A stretch of 64,000 nt of DNA, taken from the NCBI GenBank assembly GCA_031555735.1, contig JAVBUE010000002.1, forward strand, positions 47,806 to 111,805. The letters run 5' to 3'. The stretch is from JAJDIA01 sp031555735 (GTDB lineage Bacteria > Bacteroidota > Bacteroidia > Bacteroidales > Tannerellaceae). The notes under the pieces were generated by a model. The model was not told the DNA's origin, ran no database searches, and worked only from the letters and a program-made list of their open reading frames with translations. This document shows positions 27,037 through 35,598 of the stretch, one piece after another; the stretch's first letter is position 1; each line of letters opens with the position of its first letter. A program made the position numbers and the translations under genes.

Positions 27037-27705
27037 ATGGGAATCATAGAAATGGAAGGTATCAGTAAGAAATACCGCACCAAAGAGGTGGAAACACTCG
27101 CGTTGGAAAATGTGAATCTGGAAGTAAAGGCAGGCGAATTCCTGTCCGTCATGGGGCCGTCGGGCTGCGGGAAGAGTACCCTGCTCAACCTGATGGGACT
27201 GCTGGACCTGCCGGACGAAGGAGGCATACGCATCGCCGGTCAGGATACCACCGGCATGAAAGACGGTGCGATGGCGGAGTTCCGCAACGAGACATTGGGA
27301 TTCGTCTTCCAGAGCTTCCACCTGATCAACTCGCTCAACGTGATTGAGAATGTGGAGATGCCCCTGCTCTACCGTCCGTCGTCCGAAAAGGAACGGCGCG
27401 AAAAGGCGAAAGCCGTACTGGAAAAGGTAGGTCTCTCCCACCGGATGAAGCATTTCCCCAGCCAGCTCTCCGGCGGGCAATGCCAACGCGTAGCCATCGC
27501 CCGCGCCCTGATCGGTAACCCGAAGATCATCCTTGCCGACGAACCGACGGGTAACCTCGACAGCCGGATGGGCGCAGAGATCATGGACATCCTCTTCGGC
27601 CTCAACAAAGAAGGTACCACCATCGTGATGGTGACCCACGACGAACGGATCGCGAAGGAAACACAACGGATTGTGCGGTTCTTCGACGGAAGACGGATTG
27701 AATAA
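27037..27705 (+). CDS. ABC transporter ATP-binding protein (MacB/LolD type)
   Basis: 222 residues from the ATG at 27037; earlier in-frame codons run through the sigma-54 promoter and are rejected. Walker A GPSGCGKST, signature LSGGQ, Walker B IILADEP and the switch His in VTHDE are all present. It belongs to the LolD/MacB/FtsE group, which energises type VII ABC permeases that move or release envelope substrates. First gene of a six-gene operon. It is the only ATPase, so it must serve both downstream permease pairs. Confidence 0.93.
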   Translation: MGIIEMEGISKKYRTKEVETLALENVNLEVKAGEFLSVMGPSGCGKSTLLNLMGLLDLPDEGGIRIAGQDTTGMKDGAMAEFRNETLGFVFQSFHLINSLNVIENVEMPLLYRPSSEKERREKAKAVLEKVGLSHRMKHFPSQLSGGQCQRVAIARALIGNPKIILADEPTGNLDSRMGAEIMDILFGLNKEGTTIVMVTHDERIAKETQRIVRFFDGRRIE

Positions 27706-27719
27706 TATAACCTATCCAT

Positions 27720-28997
27720 ATGTATAAGATCTATTTCAAACAGGCGGTTCAGATGCTGAAGCAAAACAGGTTTATCAGTATCGTAGCCATTATCGGTACG
27801 GCGTTGGCTCTCATGATGATCATGGCCATCCTGGTATCCGAAGAAGTGAAGAATATCAGTGTGGCGCCGGAGGTAAACCGTGACAGGACGTATTATGTGA
27901 CTTATCAGACAAAAAGCGATACAGTCAATCATCGGATGGAGGCCGGATATGTAGCGTATGATATCATGCGGCAATATCTTGTCGGCATGAAAACGCCCGA
28001 ATGCGTATCCATCGTAAATACTCCTTTTGCCTGGAATCTTACGTTGATCAACAAAGAAGGCGAAAGCAATTATATCAACACGACTGTCCGGATTACGGAT
28101 GCTAATTATTGGCGGATCATGGCGTTCTCGTTTATAGAAGGAAAACCGTTCGCACAGGAGGAATACGAGTCCGGCATGCCTGTAGCAGTCATCAGCCAAA
28201 GCACGGCGCGTAAACTGTTTAAAGGAGAAAAAGCAATCGGCCAGACTATTATGGTTAAATTCAAACCGTACCGCGTGATCGGAATAGTGAAAGACGTATC
28301 CCCCGTATTCAATATGGCGTACGGGCATGTATGGATACCTATTACTTCCCGGAAAAGACAAACAGGCGATTCGGGATATCATGTTTTGTTGCTGGTACAG
28401 GATAATGACGACTATCCTGCCCTATACGAAGAGGTGCGTAAAATCGAACAAGCGTACCAGACGCAAAATCCCCCTTGGACGCTTTACCTCCGTGGGCCGG
28501 AAAACCACCGGGTCTTCCGAATGGATAATATCCGGGGAATAAATGCGACAGCCATTGCTAATATGATTAAGATACAGGAACGGAAAATGGTTTTCATCCT
28601 GCTTATCCTGCTCATGGTGCCTGCCATCAACCTCTCGGGGTTCAGCCTTTCACGGATCAAAAAACGGACAGCGGAGATCGGTGTACGGAAAGCCTTCGGT
28701 GCCAAAAGGCATGTTATCCTGGCGCAGGTGCTTTGTGAAAACCTGATCACTTCGCTGATTGGTGGTGTTATTGGGCTGTTCCTCTCTTACCTCGTTGTTT
28801 TCCTGATGCGGAGATGGTTGTTGGGAATCCCGTCCGGTAGTGAGATCCCCGGCAGCACACTCCTTTCACTGCCGGTCTTTATTGCCGTGTTCATTGTGTG
28901 CATGCTGATCAACCTACTCTCTGCTGGCATTCCGGCCTACCGGGCTTCGCGGATGAAAATAACGGATTCACTCAATCAAAACGATCAAGCATCATGA
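27720..28997 (+). CDS. MacB-like ABC permease, type A copy 1
   Basis: 425 residues. One N-terminal membrane helix (about 18-38), a large periplasmic MacB_PCD-type domain (about 40-285), then an FtsX block of three helices (about 289-309, 341-361, 381-401). This is the type VII (mechanotransmission) topology. The motif AEIGVRKAFGA after the second helix is the conserved coupling segment that contacts the ATPase. Its stop overlaps the next gene by 4 bp (ATGA), implying coupled translation and a heterodimer with the type B permease. It is a close paralogue of the gene at 30323; identity is highest at the N-terminus and FtsX part and lower in the periplasmic domain. Confidence 0.92.
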   Translation: MYKIYFKQAVQMLKQNRFISIVAIIGTALALMMIMAILVSEEVKNISVAPEVNRDRTYYVTYQTKSDTVNHRMEAGYVAYDIMRQYLVGMKTPECVSIVNTPFAWNLTLINKEGESNYINTTVRITDANYWRIMAFSFIEGKPFAQEEYESGMPVAVISQSTARKLFKGEKAIGQTIMVKFKPYRVIGIVKDVSPVFNMAYGHVWIPITSRKRQTGDSGYHVLLLVQDNDDYPALYEEVRKIEQAYQTQNPPWTLYLRGPENHRVFRMDNIRGINATAIANMIKIQERKMVFILLILLMVPAINLSGFSLSRIKKRTAEIGVRKAFGAKRHVILAQVLCENLITSLIGGVIGLFLSYLVVFLMRRWLLGIPSGSEIPGSTLLSLPVFIAVFIVCMLINLLSAGIPAYRASRMKITDSLNQNDQAS

Positions 28998-30256
28998 TAC
29001 GACATATCTTCACTATTATCTGGAACGAACGAAAAACGAATGCCTGGATCGTGGTCGAATATACCCTTGTGTTCTGTATCCTCTGGTTCTGTTGCGATTA
29101 TCTCTATTTTATGGGGAAGTCATACCTCGAACCATTGGGATTTGATATCGAACACACCTATACAATCCAGTTGGGCGAAAAAGACGAAGAGGAAAACACG
29201 GAGACAGAGGAAGAGAGGTATGCTAATGCCCTCACCTTACTGGATCGTATAAGTCGTTATCCGGGTGTCGAAAGCGCCAGCCTCAGTTCCGCAGCCACTC
29301 CCTATTCCATGAGTTGGATGAATGACGAGTTCATGATTAATTCGGACTCGCTATGGCTGGGTATCCAATTAAGAAAAATAACACCTGGTTTTCTGGATGT
29401 ATTCAAGGTAAAGATAGAAACGGGACGACCCTTCACCCCGGAAAGCAGCCATGATCAACATGCACTTATCAGTCCGGACAGGAGCAATATGTTTGGTGAA
29501 TACCCCAAAGTCACCCTCCCTGTTTCCAACGTACGCACCCTCCTTCACGGCAGCGAAAACAAGGAATTACTTACTGTCATTGGCCGTACGGCTAAAGTGA
29601 AGACTACATTCTATCAGCCTTACGGTAGTAGCGTATTCCAGCCATTCAGCAAAAATGACTACAACCTGGTGTGGAATGAGATCGCTGTCCGGGTACATTC
29701 GGATGCTGATAAAAACTTTGCCGAACAATTCACACGCGACATGCGTGAACAACTGATGATTGGACCATACTTCCTTGCATCCGTTACTTCCTTGGAAGAC
29801 AGGCGCGATACCGCCGCCGAGTGGGAAGGTGTATGGGCAAACCTGAACAGCGTGTATGCGATCACAGCCTTTCTTATTATCAACATCTTCCTTGGCATCA
29901 TCGGCACCTTCTGGTATCGGACACAGGCACGCCGCAGTGAGATTGGACTGCGTATGGCATTGGGGGCTTCTAAGCGAAGCATTCAGACGATGCTTTGTTT
30001 GGAAACACTGTTGCTCTTACTACTCTCCAGCATAATCGGCCTTAACATCTGCCTCAACATCGACCAGACAGACTTGTTACGGACATTGGGCTTGCCGGTA
30101 GCCGACAGTGTAATGGCAGGTAGTGGCATCGAACAGTACTTCATCAACTATGCCCTTACCTTCGGTTTCCTGGCGTTGGTATCCTTGGGTGCTGTATGGT
30201 ATCCGGCACAGCAGGCGGCAAGTGTTCTTCCGGTGGAGGCGTTACATGAGGAATAA
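28994..30256 (+). CDS. MacB-like ABC permease, type B copy 1
   Basis: 420 residues from the ATG in the ATGA overlap; an earlier in-frame ATG at 28898 lies inside the previous gene. Same topology as its partner: helix about 17-38, periplasmic domain about 40-285, three helices about 288-307, 335-355 and 382-402, with RRSEIGLRMALGAS as the coupling segment. The N-terminus (WNERKTNAWIVVEY, FCCDYLYF) is distinctive and shared with the second B copy at 31591. Probably pairs with the type A permease in one transporter. Near the domain start it has an acidic stretch (EKDEEENTETEEE) that the second copy lacks. Confidence 0.92.
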   Translation: MIRHIFTIIWNERKTNAWIVVEYTLVFCILWFCCDYLYFMGKSYLEPLGFDIEHTYTIQLGEKDEEENTETEEERYANALTLLDRISRYPGVESASLSSAATPYSMSWMNDEFMINSDSLWLGIQLRKITPGFLDVFKVKIETGRPFTPESSHDQHALISPDRSNMFGEYPKVTLPVSNVRTLLHGSENKELLTVIGRTAKVKTTFYQPYGSSVFQPFSKNDYNLVWNEIAVRVHSDADKNFAEQFTRDMREQLMIGPYFLASVTSLEDRRDTAAEWEGVWANLNSVYAITAFLIINIFLGIIGTFWYRTQARRSEIGLRMALGASKRSIQTMLCLETLLLLLLSSIIGLNICLNIDQTDLLRTLGLPVADSVMAGSGIEQYFINYALTFGFLALVSLGAVWYPAQQAASVLPVEALHEE

Positions 30257-30322
30257 GGGGAATGTATAAATGGCAGGGTAGTTAGTAGCTCATAGTTAGT
30301 CGTTAGTAAAGAAAACAAAAGT
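30257..30322. other. junction between duplicated permease pairs
   Basis: 66 bp that mark the duplication boundary. It holds TTAGT-rich repeats (GTTAGTAGCTCATAGTTAGTCGTTAG) split here as GTTAGTAG, ATAGTTAGT and CGTTAGTA, and no terminator or promoter, so transcription likely continues. Confidence 0.5.
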
Positions 30323-31594
30323 ATGTACAAGATCTATTTCAAGCAGGCGGTTCAGATGCTGAAGCAGAACAAGTTTATCAGCATCGTAGCTATTATCGGT
30401 ACGGCCTTAGCCATCATGATGATCATGGCGATACTGGTATCCGAAGAAGTGAAGACGATCAGTGTGGCGCCGGAGATCAACCGCGACAGGACATATTACA
30501 TCAGTTTCGTGGCAAAATACACGACAGATGATGGCGCGATGGAAGGTGGATACCTCTCGTATGACAACATACAGCAGTATCTTGCAAACCTGAAGACACC
30601 GGAATATGTCTCAGCTGTCAATGTCATTGACGAGAAGACATCCACCCTTGTCAACAAAGAAGGCTCTACTGAATACATCCCTTCCGTCGTACGGTTCACA
30701 GATGCCAATTACTGGAAAATCATGTCGTTCCATTTTCGGGAAGGGAAACCGTTTGTACAGGAAGAGTTCGAATCCGGTATCCCGGTGGCGGTCATCACTC
30801 AACGTACAGCGCAACAACTGTTTAAAGGCGAGAAAGCGCTCGGCCAGACAATCATGGTTGAATTCAATCCCTACCGGGTAATCGGCATTGTGAGTGATGT
30901 GTCTCCTGTATTCAGTATGGCCTACGGCGATGTATGGATACCTTATTCATCGCTGCCGGCAACGAAAAATAAGGGAGGATACCTGGCCCTGTTGTTGGCA
31001 CGGAGCAACAACGACTACCCTGCCATCTACCAGGAAGTGCGAAAAGTGGAACAGGAATACCACACCCGGAATGCACCCGAGTCCCTCTACCTCAGGGGGC
31101 CGGAAAGTCACCGGGTGTACCGCATGGATATCCGTGTCAACAACCCTACCTCCCTGGCAAACAGTATCAAGGCGCAAGATCTGAAAACAGTGTTCATCTT
31201 ATGCATCCTCCTGATAGTGCCTGCCATCAACCTGTCCGGGTTCAGCCTTTCACGGATCAAAAAACGAACGGCAGAGATCGGCGTGCGAAAAGCCTTTGGA
31301 GCCAAAAAGCATATCATTCTGATACAGGTACTTTGTGAAAACCTGATCACTTCGCTCCTTGGAGGTATCATCGGGTTGATCCTATCTTATGCAGTTGTAT
31401 TCCTGATGAGAGACTGGCTGCTGGGTATAGAAGACAGCCTGATCCCTCTAAGCACACTGTTCTCGCTACCGGTATGTATGGCTGTATTTGTCGTGTGCCT
31501 GCTGATCAACCTCCTCTCTGCCGGCATCCCGGCCTGGCGGGCTTCCCGGATGAACATAATCGATTCACTCACTCAAAACGATAAACAATCATGA
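30323..31594 (+). CDS. MacB-like ABC permease, type A copy 2
   Basis: 423 residues, the paralogue of the gene at 27720. The first 60 residues differ at only a handful of positions and the FtsX part is nearly the same (SGFSLSRIKKRTAEIGVRKAFGAK in both, quoted here only by position: about 305-330). The periplasmic domain between about 60 and 285 is clearly more divergent, for example in the segment after NRDRTYY. This pattern suggests two transporters that share the ATPase but differ in substrate or partner. It overlaps the next gene by ATGA. Confidence 0.92.
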   Translation: MYKIYFKQAVQMLKQNKFISIVAIIGTALAIMMIMAILVSEEVKTISVAPEINRDRTYYISFVAKYTTDDGAMEGGYLSYDNIQQYLANLKTPEYVSAVNVIDEKTSTLVNKEGSTEYIPSVVRFTDANYWKIMSFHFREGKPFVQEEFESGIPVAVITQRTAQQLFKGEKALGQTIMVEFNPYRVIGIVSDVSPVFSMAYGDVWIPYSSLPATKNKGGYLALLLARSNNDYPAIYQEVRKVEQEYHTRNAPESLYLRGPESHRVYRMDIRVNNPTSLANSIKAQDLKTVFILCILLIVPAINLSGFSLSRIKKRTAEIGVRKAFGAKKHIILIQVLCENLITSLLGGIIGLILSYAVVFLMRDWLLGIEDSLIPLSTLFSLPVCMAVFVVCLLINLLSAGIPAWRASRMNIIDSLTQNDKQS

Positions 31595-32850
31595 TACGGC
31601 ATATTGTAACGATTATCTGGAACGAACGGAAGGCGAATGCCTGGATCGTGGTTGAATACACCCTGGTATTTTGCATCCTGTGGTTCTGCTGCGACTACCT
31701 GTATTTTATGGGTAAATCCTATATAGAACCTTTGGGGTTCGACATCGAACACACGTACCTCATCCAAATGGGTGATAAAGGTACCGGGGCGGAAGCCGGA
31801 CAGCAGGAGGATGCATACGCCAATTTCCAGCTCTTTCTGGACAGGGTTAAACGCTATCCAGGTGTTGAAAACGTCAGCCTTAGTCAGGCGTCCGTGCCTT
31901 ATTGCCTCAATTTAACAGCTGGCCGGTTCTTTATCAATGCGGATTCCCTTTGGCTGTACGCGCAAATGCGGTATGTATCTCCGGAGTTCTTCGATGTATT
32001 CCGGATCAAGCTCGCATCCGGGCGCATCTTCAACGAGCAGGAAGACCGGACAAATAGTGCGGTACTGATCACGCCCGACCGGAACCAACAATTCGGAGGA
32101 ATCAATCAGGAGGCACAACCTGCCTCCCAGGTAAAGACGCTGACCATGAAGGAAGAGCAGACCATGCAGGTGACCGGCATTACCACGCCGGTGAAGTCCG
32201 GGTTCTATGAGCCCTACTCAAACAGCTTGTTTGCCCCCATCAACCTGCCTCAACGCAACTTATCCCGTATTGAGATCGCCGTTCGTGCCCGTCCGGAAGC
32301 CGACAGGGATTTTGCCGGACAGTTCACGCGCGATATGCGCGAACAATTGATGATCGGTCCGTACTTTCTGGCCAATGTCAAATCGATCGCGCAATTGCGC
32401 AAAAGCGCCATGAAGTGGGAAGGCGTGTCCGCCAACCTGAACAGCGTCTATGCCATCACCACCTTCCTGATTATTAACATCTTCCTCGGTATCATCGGTA
32501 CGTTCTGGTACCGCACGCAGTCGCGGCGAAGCGAAATCGGGCTGCGCATCGCCATGGGTGCCACGAAACGACAAATCCAGTCGATGCTGTTTTCGGAAAC
32601 GTTGATGCTCCTCTTCCTCTCCAGTATGATCGCCATCAACATCTGCCTGAACGTGAGCCAGACCGATCTGTTGCAAACCCTCGGCATCCCGCAGTCCAAT
32701 CATGCGCAGGCTGGTATCGGCATCGAACAGTACTTCATCAACTACGCCCTCACCTTCGGTTTCCTCGCCCTCATCTCCCTCGCCGCCGTATGGTATCCTG
32801 CACGGCAGGCGGCGGGCATACCCCCCATTGAGGCGTTGCGGGAAGAATAG
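31591..32850 (+). CDS. MacB-like ABC permease, type B copy 2
   Basis: 419 residues, paralogue of the gene at 28994, with the same N-terminal signature and FtsX helices and a diverged periplasmic domain. The coupling segment reads RRSEIGLRIAMGAT. Starts within the ATGA overlap with type A copy 2. The spacing to the regulator gene is 63 bp without a terminator, so the regulator and kinase are probably transcribed with the transporter. Confidence 0.92.
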   Translation: MIRHIVTIIWNERKANAWIVVEYTLVFCILWFCCDYLYFMGKSYIEPLGFDIEHTYLIQMGDKGTGAEAGQQEDAYANFQLFLDRVKRYPGVENVSLSQASVPYCLNLTAGRFFINADSLWLYAQMRYVSPEFFDVFRIKLASGRIFNEQEDRTNSAVLITPDRNQQFGGINQEAQPASQVKTLTMKEEQTMQVTGITTPVKSGFYEPYSNSLFAPINLPQRNLSRIEIAVRARPEADRDFAGQFTRDMREQLMIGPYFLANVKSIAQLRKSAMKWEGVSANLNSVYAITTFLIINIFLGIIGTFWYRTQSRRSEIGLRIAMGATKRQIQSMLFSETLMLLFLSSMIAINICLNVSQTDLLQTLGIPQSNHAQAGIGIEQYFINYALTFGFLALISLAAVWYPARQAAGIPPIEALREE

Positions 32851-32913
32851 CATACATTAACACAATCGTATTCAATAAAATCCCTATTTTTACGTGCAGA
32901 ATGTGAAAAGCCC

Positions 32914-34275
32914 ATGATATTGATTTGTGACGACGATGCAACTGTCCGTACCACGCTCACGCTGGTGCTTAAGCGGGCAGGATATGAAGTAGCCACGGCT
33001 GCCACACGGCAGGAGGCGATCAAGGTGGTGCGCCATACCGAGCCGCAACTTATCCTGATGGATATGAACTACAGCCAGACCACCACCGGTGAAGAAGGGC
33101 TGGAGCTGTTGGCGCAGGTCAAGGTGTTTCGTCCCGATGTACCGGTGATCCTGATCACCGCCTGGGGATCGATCGGACTGGCGGTACAGGGCATACGTGC
33201 CGGTGCTTTCGATTTCGTCACCAAGCCATGGAACAACGTCGCCCTGCTGAACAGTATCCAGACCGCCATCCAACTGAATGAAGAAAGCCGGAAAGAGATT
33301 CCCGACAACATCGCATCCACGGATAAATCCCTCCGCAACAATAAGATCATCGGTCGTTCCCCCCTCCTGCAACAGGTGCTGAATACTGTTGCCCGCATCG
33401 CCCATACGAATGCGCCCGTGCTGATTACCGGTGAAAGCGGTACAGGGAAAGAATTGATTGCCGAAGCCATCCACGAAAGCAGTAACCGCCATAAAGGCAA
33501 CTTCGTGAAGGTAAACCTCGGCGGTATCTCCCAGTCGCTGTTCGAAAGCGAGATGTTCGGGCACAAGCAGGGCGCCTTTACCGATGCCCGGCACGACCGG
33601 ATGGGACGGTTCGAGCTGGCGAACAAAGGCAGTATCTTCCTCGACGAGATCGGCGAGCTTGATCTCGTATGCCAGGTGAAGCTGCTGCGCGTGTTGCAGG
33701 ATCAGACCTTCGAACAGCTGGGCGACAGTAAGCCGCGGCAGGTGGATACCCGTATCATCAGCGCTACCAACCGCAACCTCGCCGAGATGGTAGCTCAGGC
33801 AACCTTCCGCGAAGACCTGTTCTACCGCATCAACCTCATCACCATCCGTATGCCGTCGCTCCGCGAACGGCAGGAAGACATTCCGCTGCTGGCAGATCAC
33901 TTTGCCCGGAAACAGAGCGAACTGAACGGGTTGCCGCCGGTGGAGATCGCCCTCGACGCCATCCGTTTCCTGCAACAACTCCCATTCCCCGGTAATATCC
34001 GCGAACTGAAGAACCTGGTGGATCGTACGCTGTTGGTATCCGGTCATCAACGGATCACGGAAGCTGACTTCCGGGAACAATATATAGAGATACCCGCCGG
34101 GAACGAACCAGAGGCAGACTCCATTCAATCGCTTGAACGGATCGAGCGGAACATGATCCTCCGGGCGATCAGGCTCTACGGATCGAACCATTCCCGGATC
34201 GCCGCCGCGTTGGGAGTCAGCCGCCAAACACTCTACCGGCGCCTGGAGAAATACGATATCAAACTCCCCGAATAA
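32914..34275 (+). CDS. sigma-54-dependent response regulator (NtrC family)
   Basis: 453 residues: receiver (about 1-115) with acidic pocket D6-D7-D8, phospho-acceptor D50, T82 and K104; AAA+ domain (about 145-375) with Walker A GESGTGKE at 173-180, the sigma-54-contacting GAFTDA loop at 220-225 and Walker B FLDEIGE; Fis-type HTH at the C-terminus (ALGVSRQTLYRRLEK). All catalytic residues are kept. A short insert (NYSQTTTGEEG) after D50 is a common variant. It should activate a -24/-12 promoter when phosphorylated by the kinase encoded 1 bp downstream. The promoter in front of the ABC operon is the natural target. Confidence 0.96.
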   Translation: MILICDDDATVRTTLTLVLKRAGYEVATAATRQEAIKVVRHTEPQLILMDMNYSQTTTGEEGLELLAQVKVFRPDVPVILITAWGSIGLAVQGIRAGAFDFVTKPWNNVALLNSIQTAIQLNEESRKEIPDNIASTDKSLRNNKIIGRSPLLQQVLNTVARIAHTNAPVLITGESGTGKELIAEAIHESSNRHKGNFVKVNLGGISQSLFESEMFGHKQGAFTDARHDRMGRFELANKGSIFLDEIGELDLVCQVKLLRVLQDQTFEQLGDSKPRQVDTRIISATNRNLAEMVAQATFREDLFYRINLITIRMPSLRERQEDIPLLADHFARKQSELNGLPPVEIALDAIRFLQQLPFPGNIRELKNLVDRTLLVSGHQRITEADFREQYIEIPAGNEPEADSIQSLERIERNMILRAIRLYGSNHSRIAAALGVSRQTLYRRLEKYDIKLPE

Positions 34276-34276
34276 G

Positions 34277-35584
34277 ATGAAACGGAAGTGGTTGTTCTGG
34301 ATCATCGCCTGTACCCTGTCTGGCGCACTGATCGGTATCGGTTGGGTGTTCTTCCGGGAAGACGTCACATCGCTGTGGGTGATCGAAGGGATCGGGGTAA
34401 TCGCTATCCTGTTGTCCGTATTGCTTTATCAAAAACTGATCAAGCCCTACGACCTTATCCTGAGCGGCATGCAACTGCTGAACGAACAGGATTTCTCCAC
34501 CAACCTCCGCCCGGTGAAGAACAAGGATGCCGACCAGTTGATCGGCGTATTCAACCGGATGATCGCCCACCTGCGGCATGAACGCTTGCGGGTGCGGGAG
34601 AAGAACCAATTCCTCGACCTGCTGATCCATGCTTCGCCGCAAGGGATCATCATCCTCGACTTCGACCGTAAGATCACCGAAGTGAATACATCGGGACTCA
34701 AACTGCTGGGCGTTGATTGTCTGGCCGACATACAAGGCCGCCGTTTCGATGAACTAAGCTTTGAACTGGCGTCCGCCCTCACCATCCTGAAACCGGGTGA
34801 TGATACCGTCATCCGCGGCACGGGCGGTTATGCCTACCGGTGCGTTTATTCCTCGTTCGTGGACAACGGTTTCGATCATCCTTTCATCCTGATCGAAGAA
34901 CTCACCCACGAATTGCTCAAGGTGGAAAAGGCATCGTACGACCGTATCATCCGCATGATGTCGCACGAGGTGAACAATTCCGTCGGCGCTATCGGCGCTA
35001 CGCTGAATGTGGTGTCTGATATCTTCCGCCACGACGAGGCGAAGCAGTGGGACGATGTGCTGCCTGCCGTCGAGGCATCGTATGAACGGTGTGGGCGGCT
35101 GGCCCATTTCATCGGTAACCTGGCGGATGTGGTGAAGATACCTGAGCCTTCACACTCCGATATCTCCCTCAACGAACAGGTGCGATCGGTCTATGCCCTC
35201 ACCGGCAGTGAGTGCCGGCAGCGCGACATCAAACTAACCCTGACGCTGGCCGATCCAGACGCCTTGATCCACGTGGACGGCATCCAGTTCGAACAGGTAT
35301 TGGTGAATATCATCAAGAACGCCTACGAAGCCATCGGTTCCCACGGTGAGATACGGATCACGGCGTCGGCGTCTCCCCTCTCCATCCGGATCGGGAACAA
35401 CGGGCCGGTGATCGACGAAGCTGTCCGCCAGAAACTATTCACCCCATTCTTTACCACCAAGCCCACCGGGCACGGTATCGGGCTGATGTTCGTCCGCGAT
35501 GTCCTCATCAACCACCACTGCAAGTTCAACCTCAGCAGCCACGACGGGTGGACGCAGTTCGAGATCTTCTTTATCGAAAGCTGA
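34277..35584 (+). CDS. sensor histidine kinase
   Basis: 435 residues: two N-terminal membrane helices (about 5-27 and 36-55) with almost no periplasmic loop, a HAMP-like linker, a PAS-like domain (about 112-205), HisKA with H230 in MSHEVNN, and an HATPase domain with N-box (NIIKNAYEA) and G-boxes (GHGIGLMFV). The very short outer loop means it probably senses within the membrane or through the transporter, as in other ABC-linked kinases. It starts 1 bp after the regulator stop. Convergent with the MFS gene, 14 bp between stops. Confidence 0.95.
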   Translation: MKRKWLFWIIACTLSGALIGIGWVFFREDVTSLWVIEGIGVIAILLSVLLYQKLIKPYDLILSGMQLLNEQDFSTNLRPVKNKDADQLIGVFNRMIAHLRHERLRVREKNQFLDLLIHASPQGIIILDFDRKITEVNTSGLKLLGVDCLADIQGRRFDELSFELASALTILKPGDDTVIRGTGGYAYRCVYSSFVDNGFDHPFILIEELTHELLKVEKASYDRIIRMMSHEVNNSVGAIGATLNVVSDIFRHDEAKQWDDVLPAVEASYERCGRLAHFIGNLADVVKIPEPSHSDISLNEQVRSVYALTGSECRQRDIKLTLTLADPDALIHVDGIQFEQVLVNIIKNAYEAIGSHGEIRITASASPLSIRIGNNGPVIDEAVRQKLFTPFFTTKPTGHGIGLMFVRDVLINHHCKFNLSSHDGWTQFEIFFIES

Positions 35585-35598
35585 AAGCCTTTGATATA

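Noticed and set aside
32890..34368. 492-codon open frame antisense to the NtrC-type regulator
   Set aside because: The regulator is unambiguous; the antisense frame is a by-product of its codon use.
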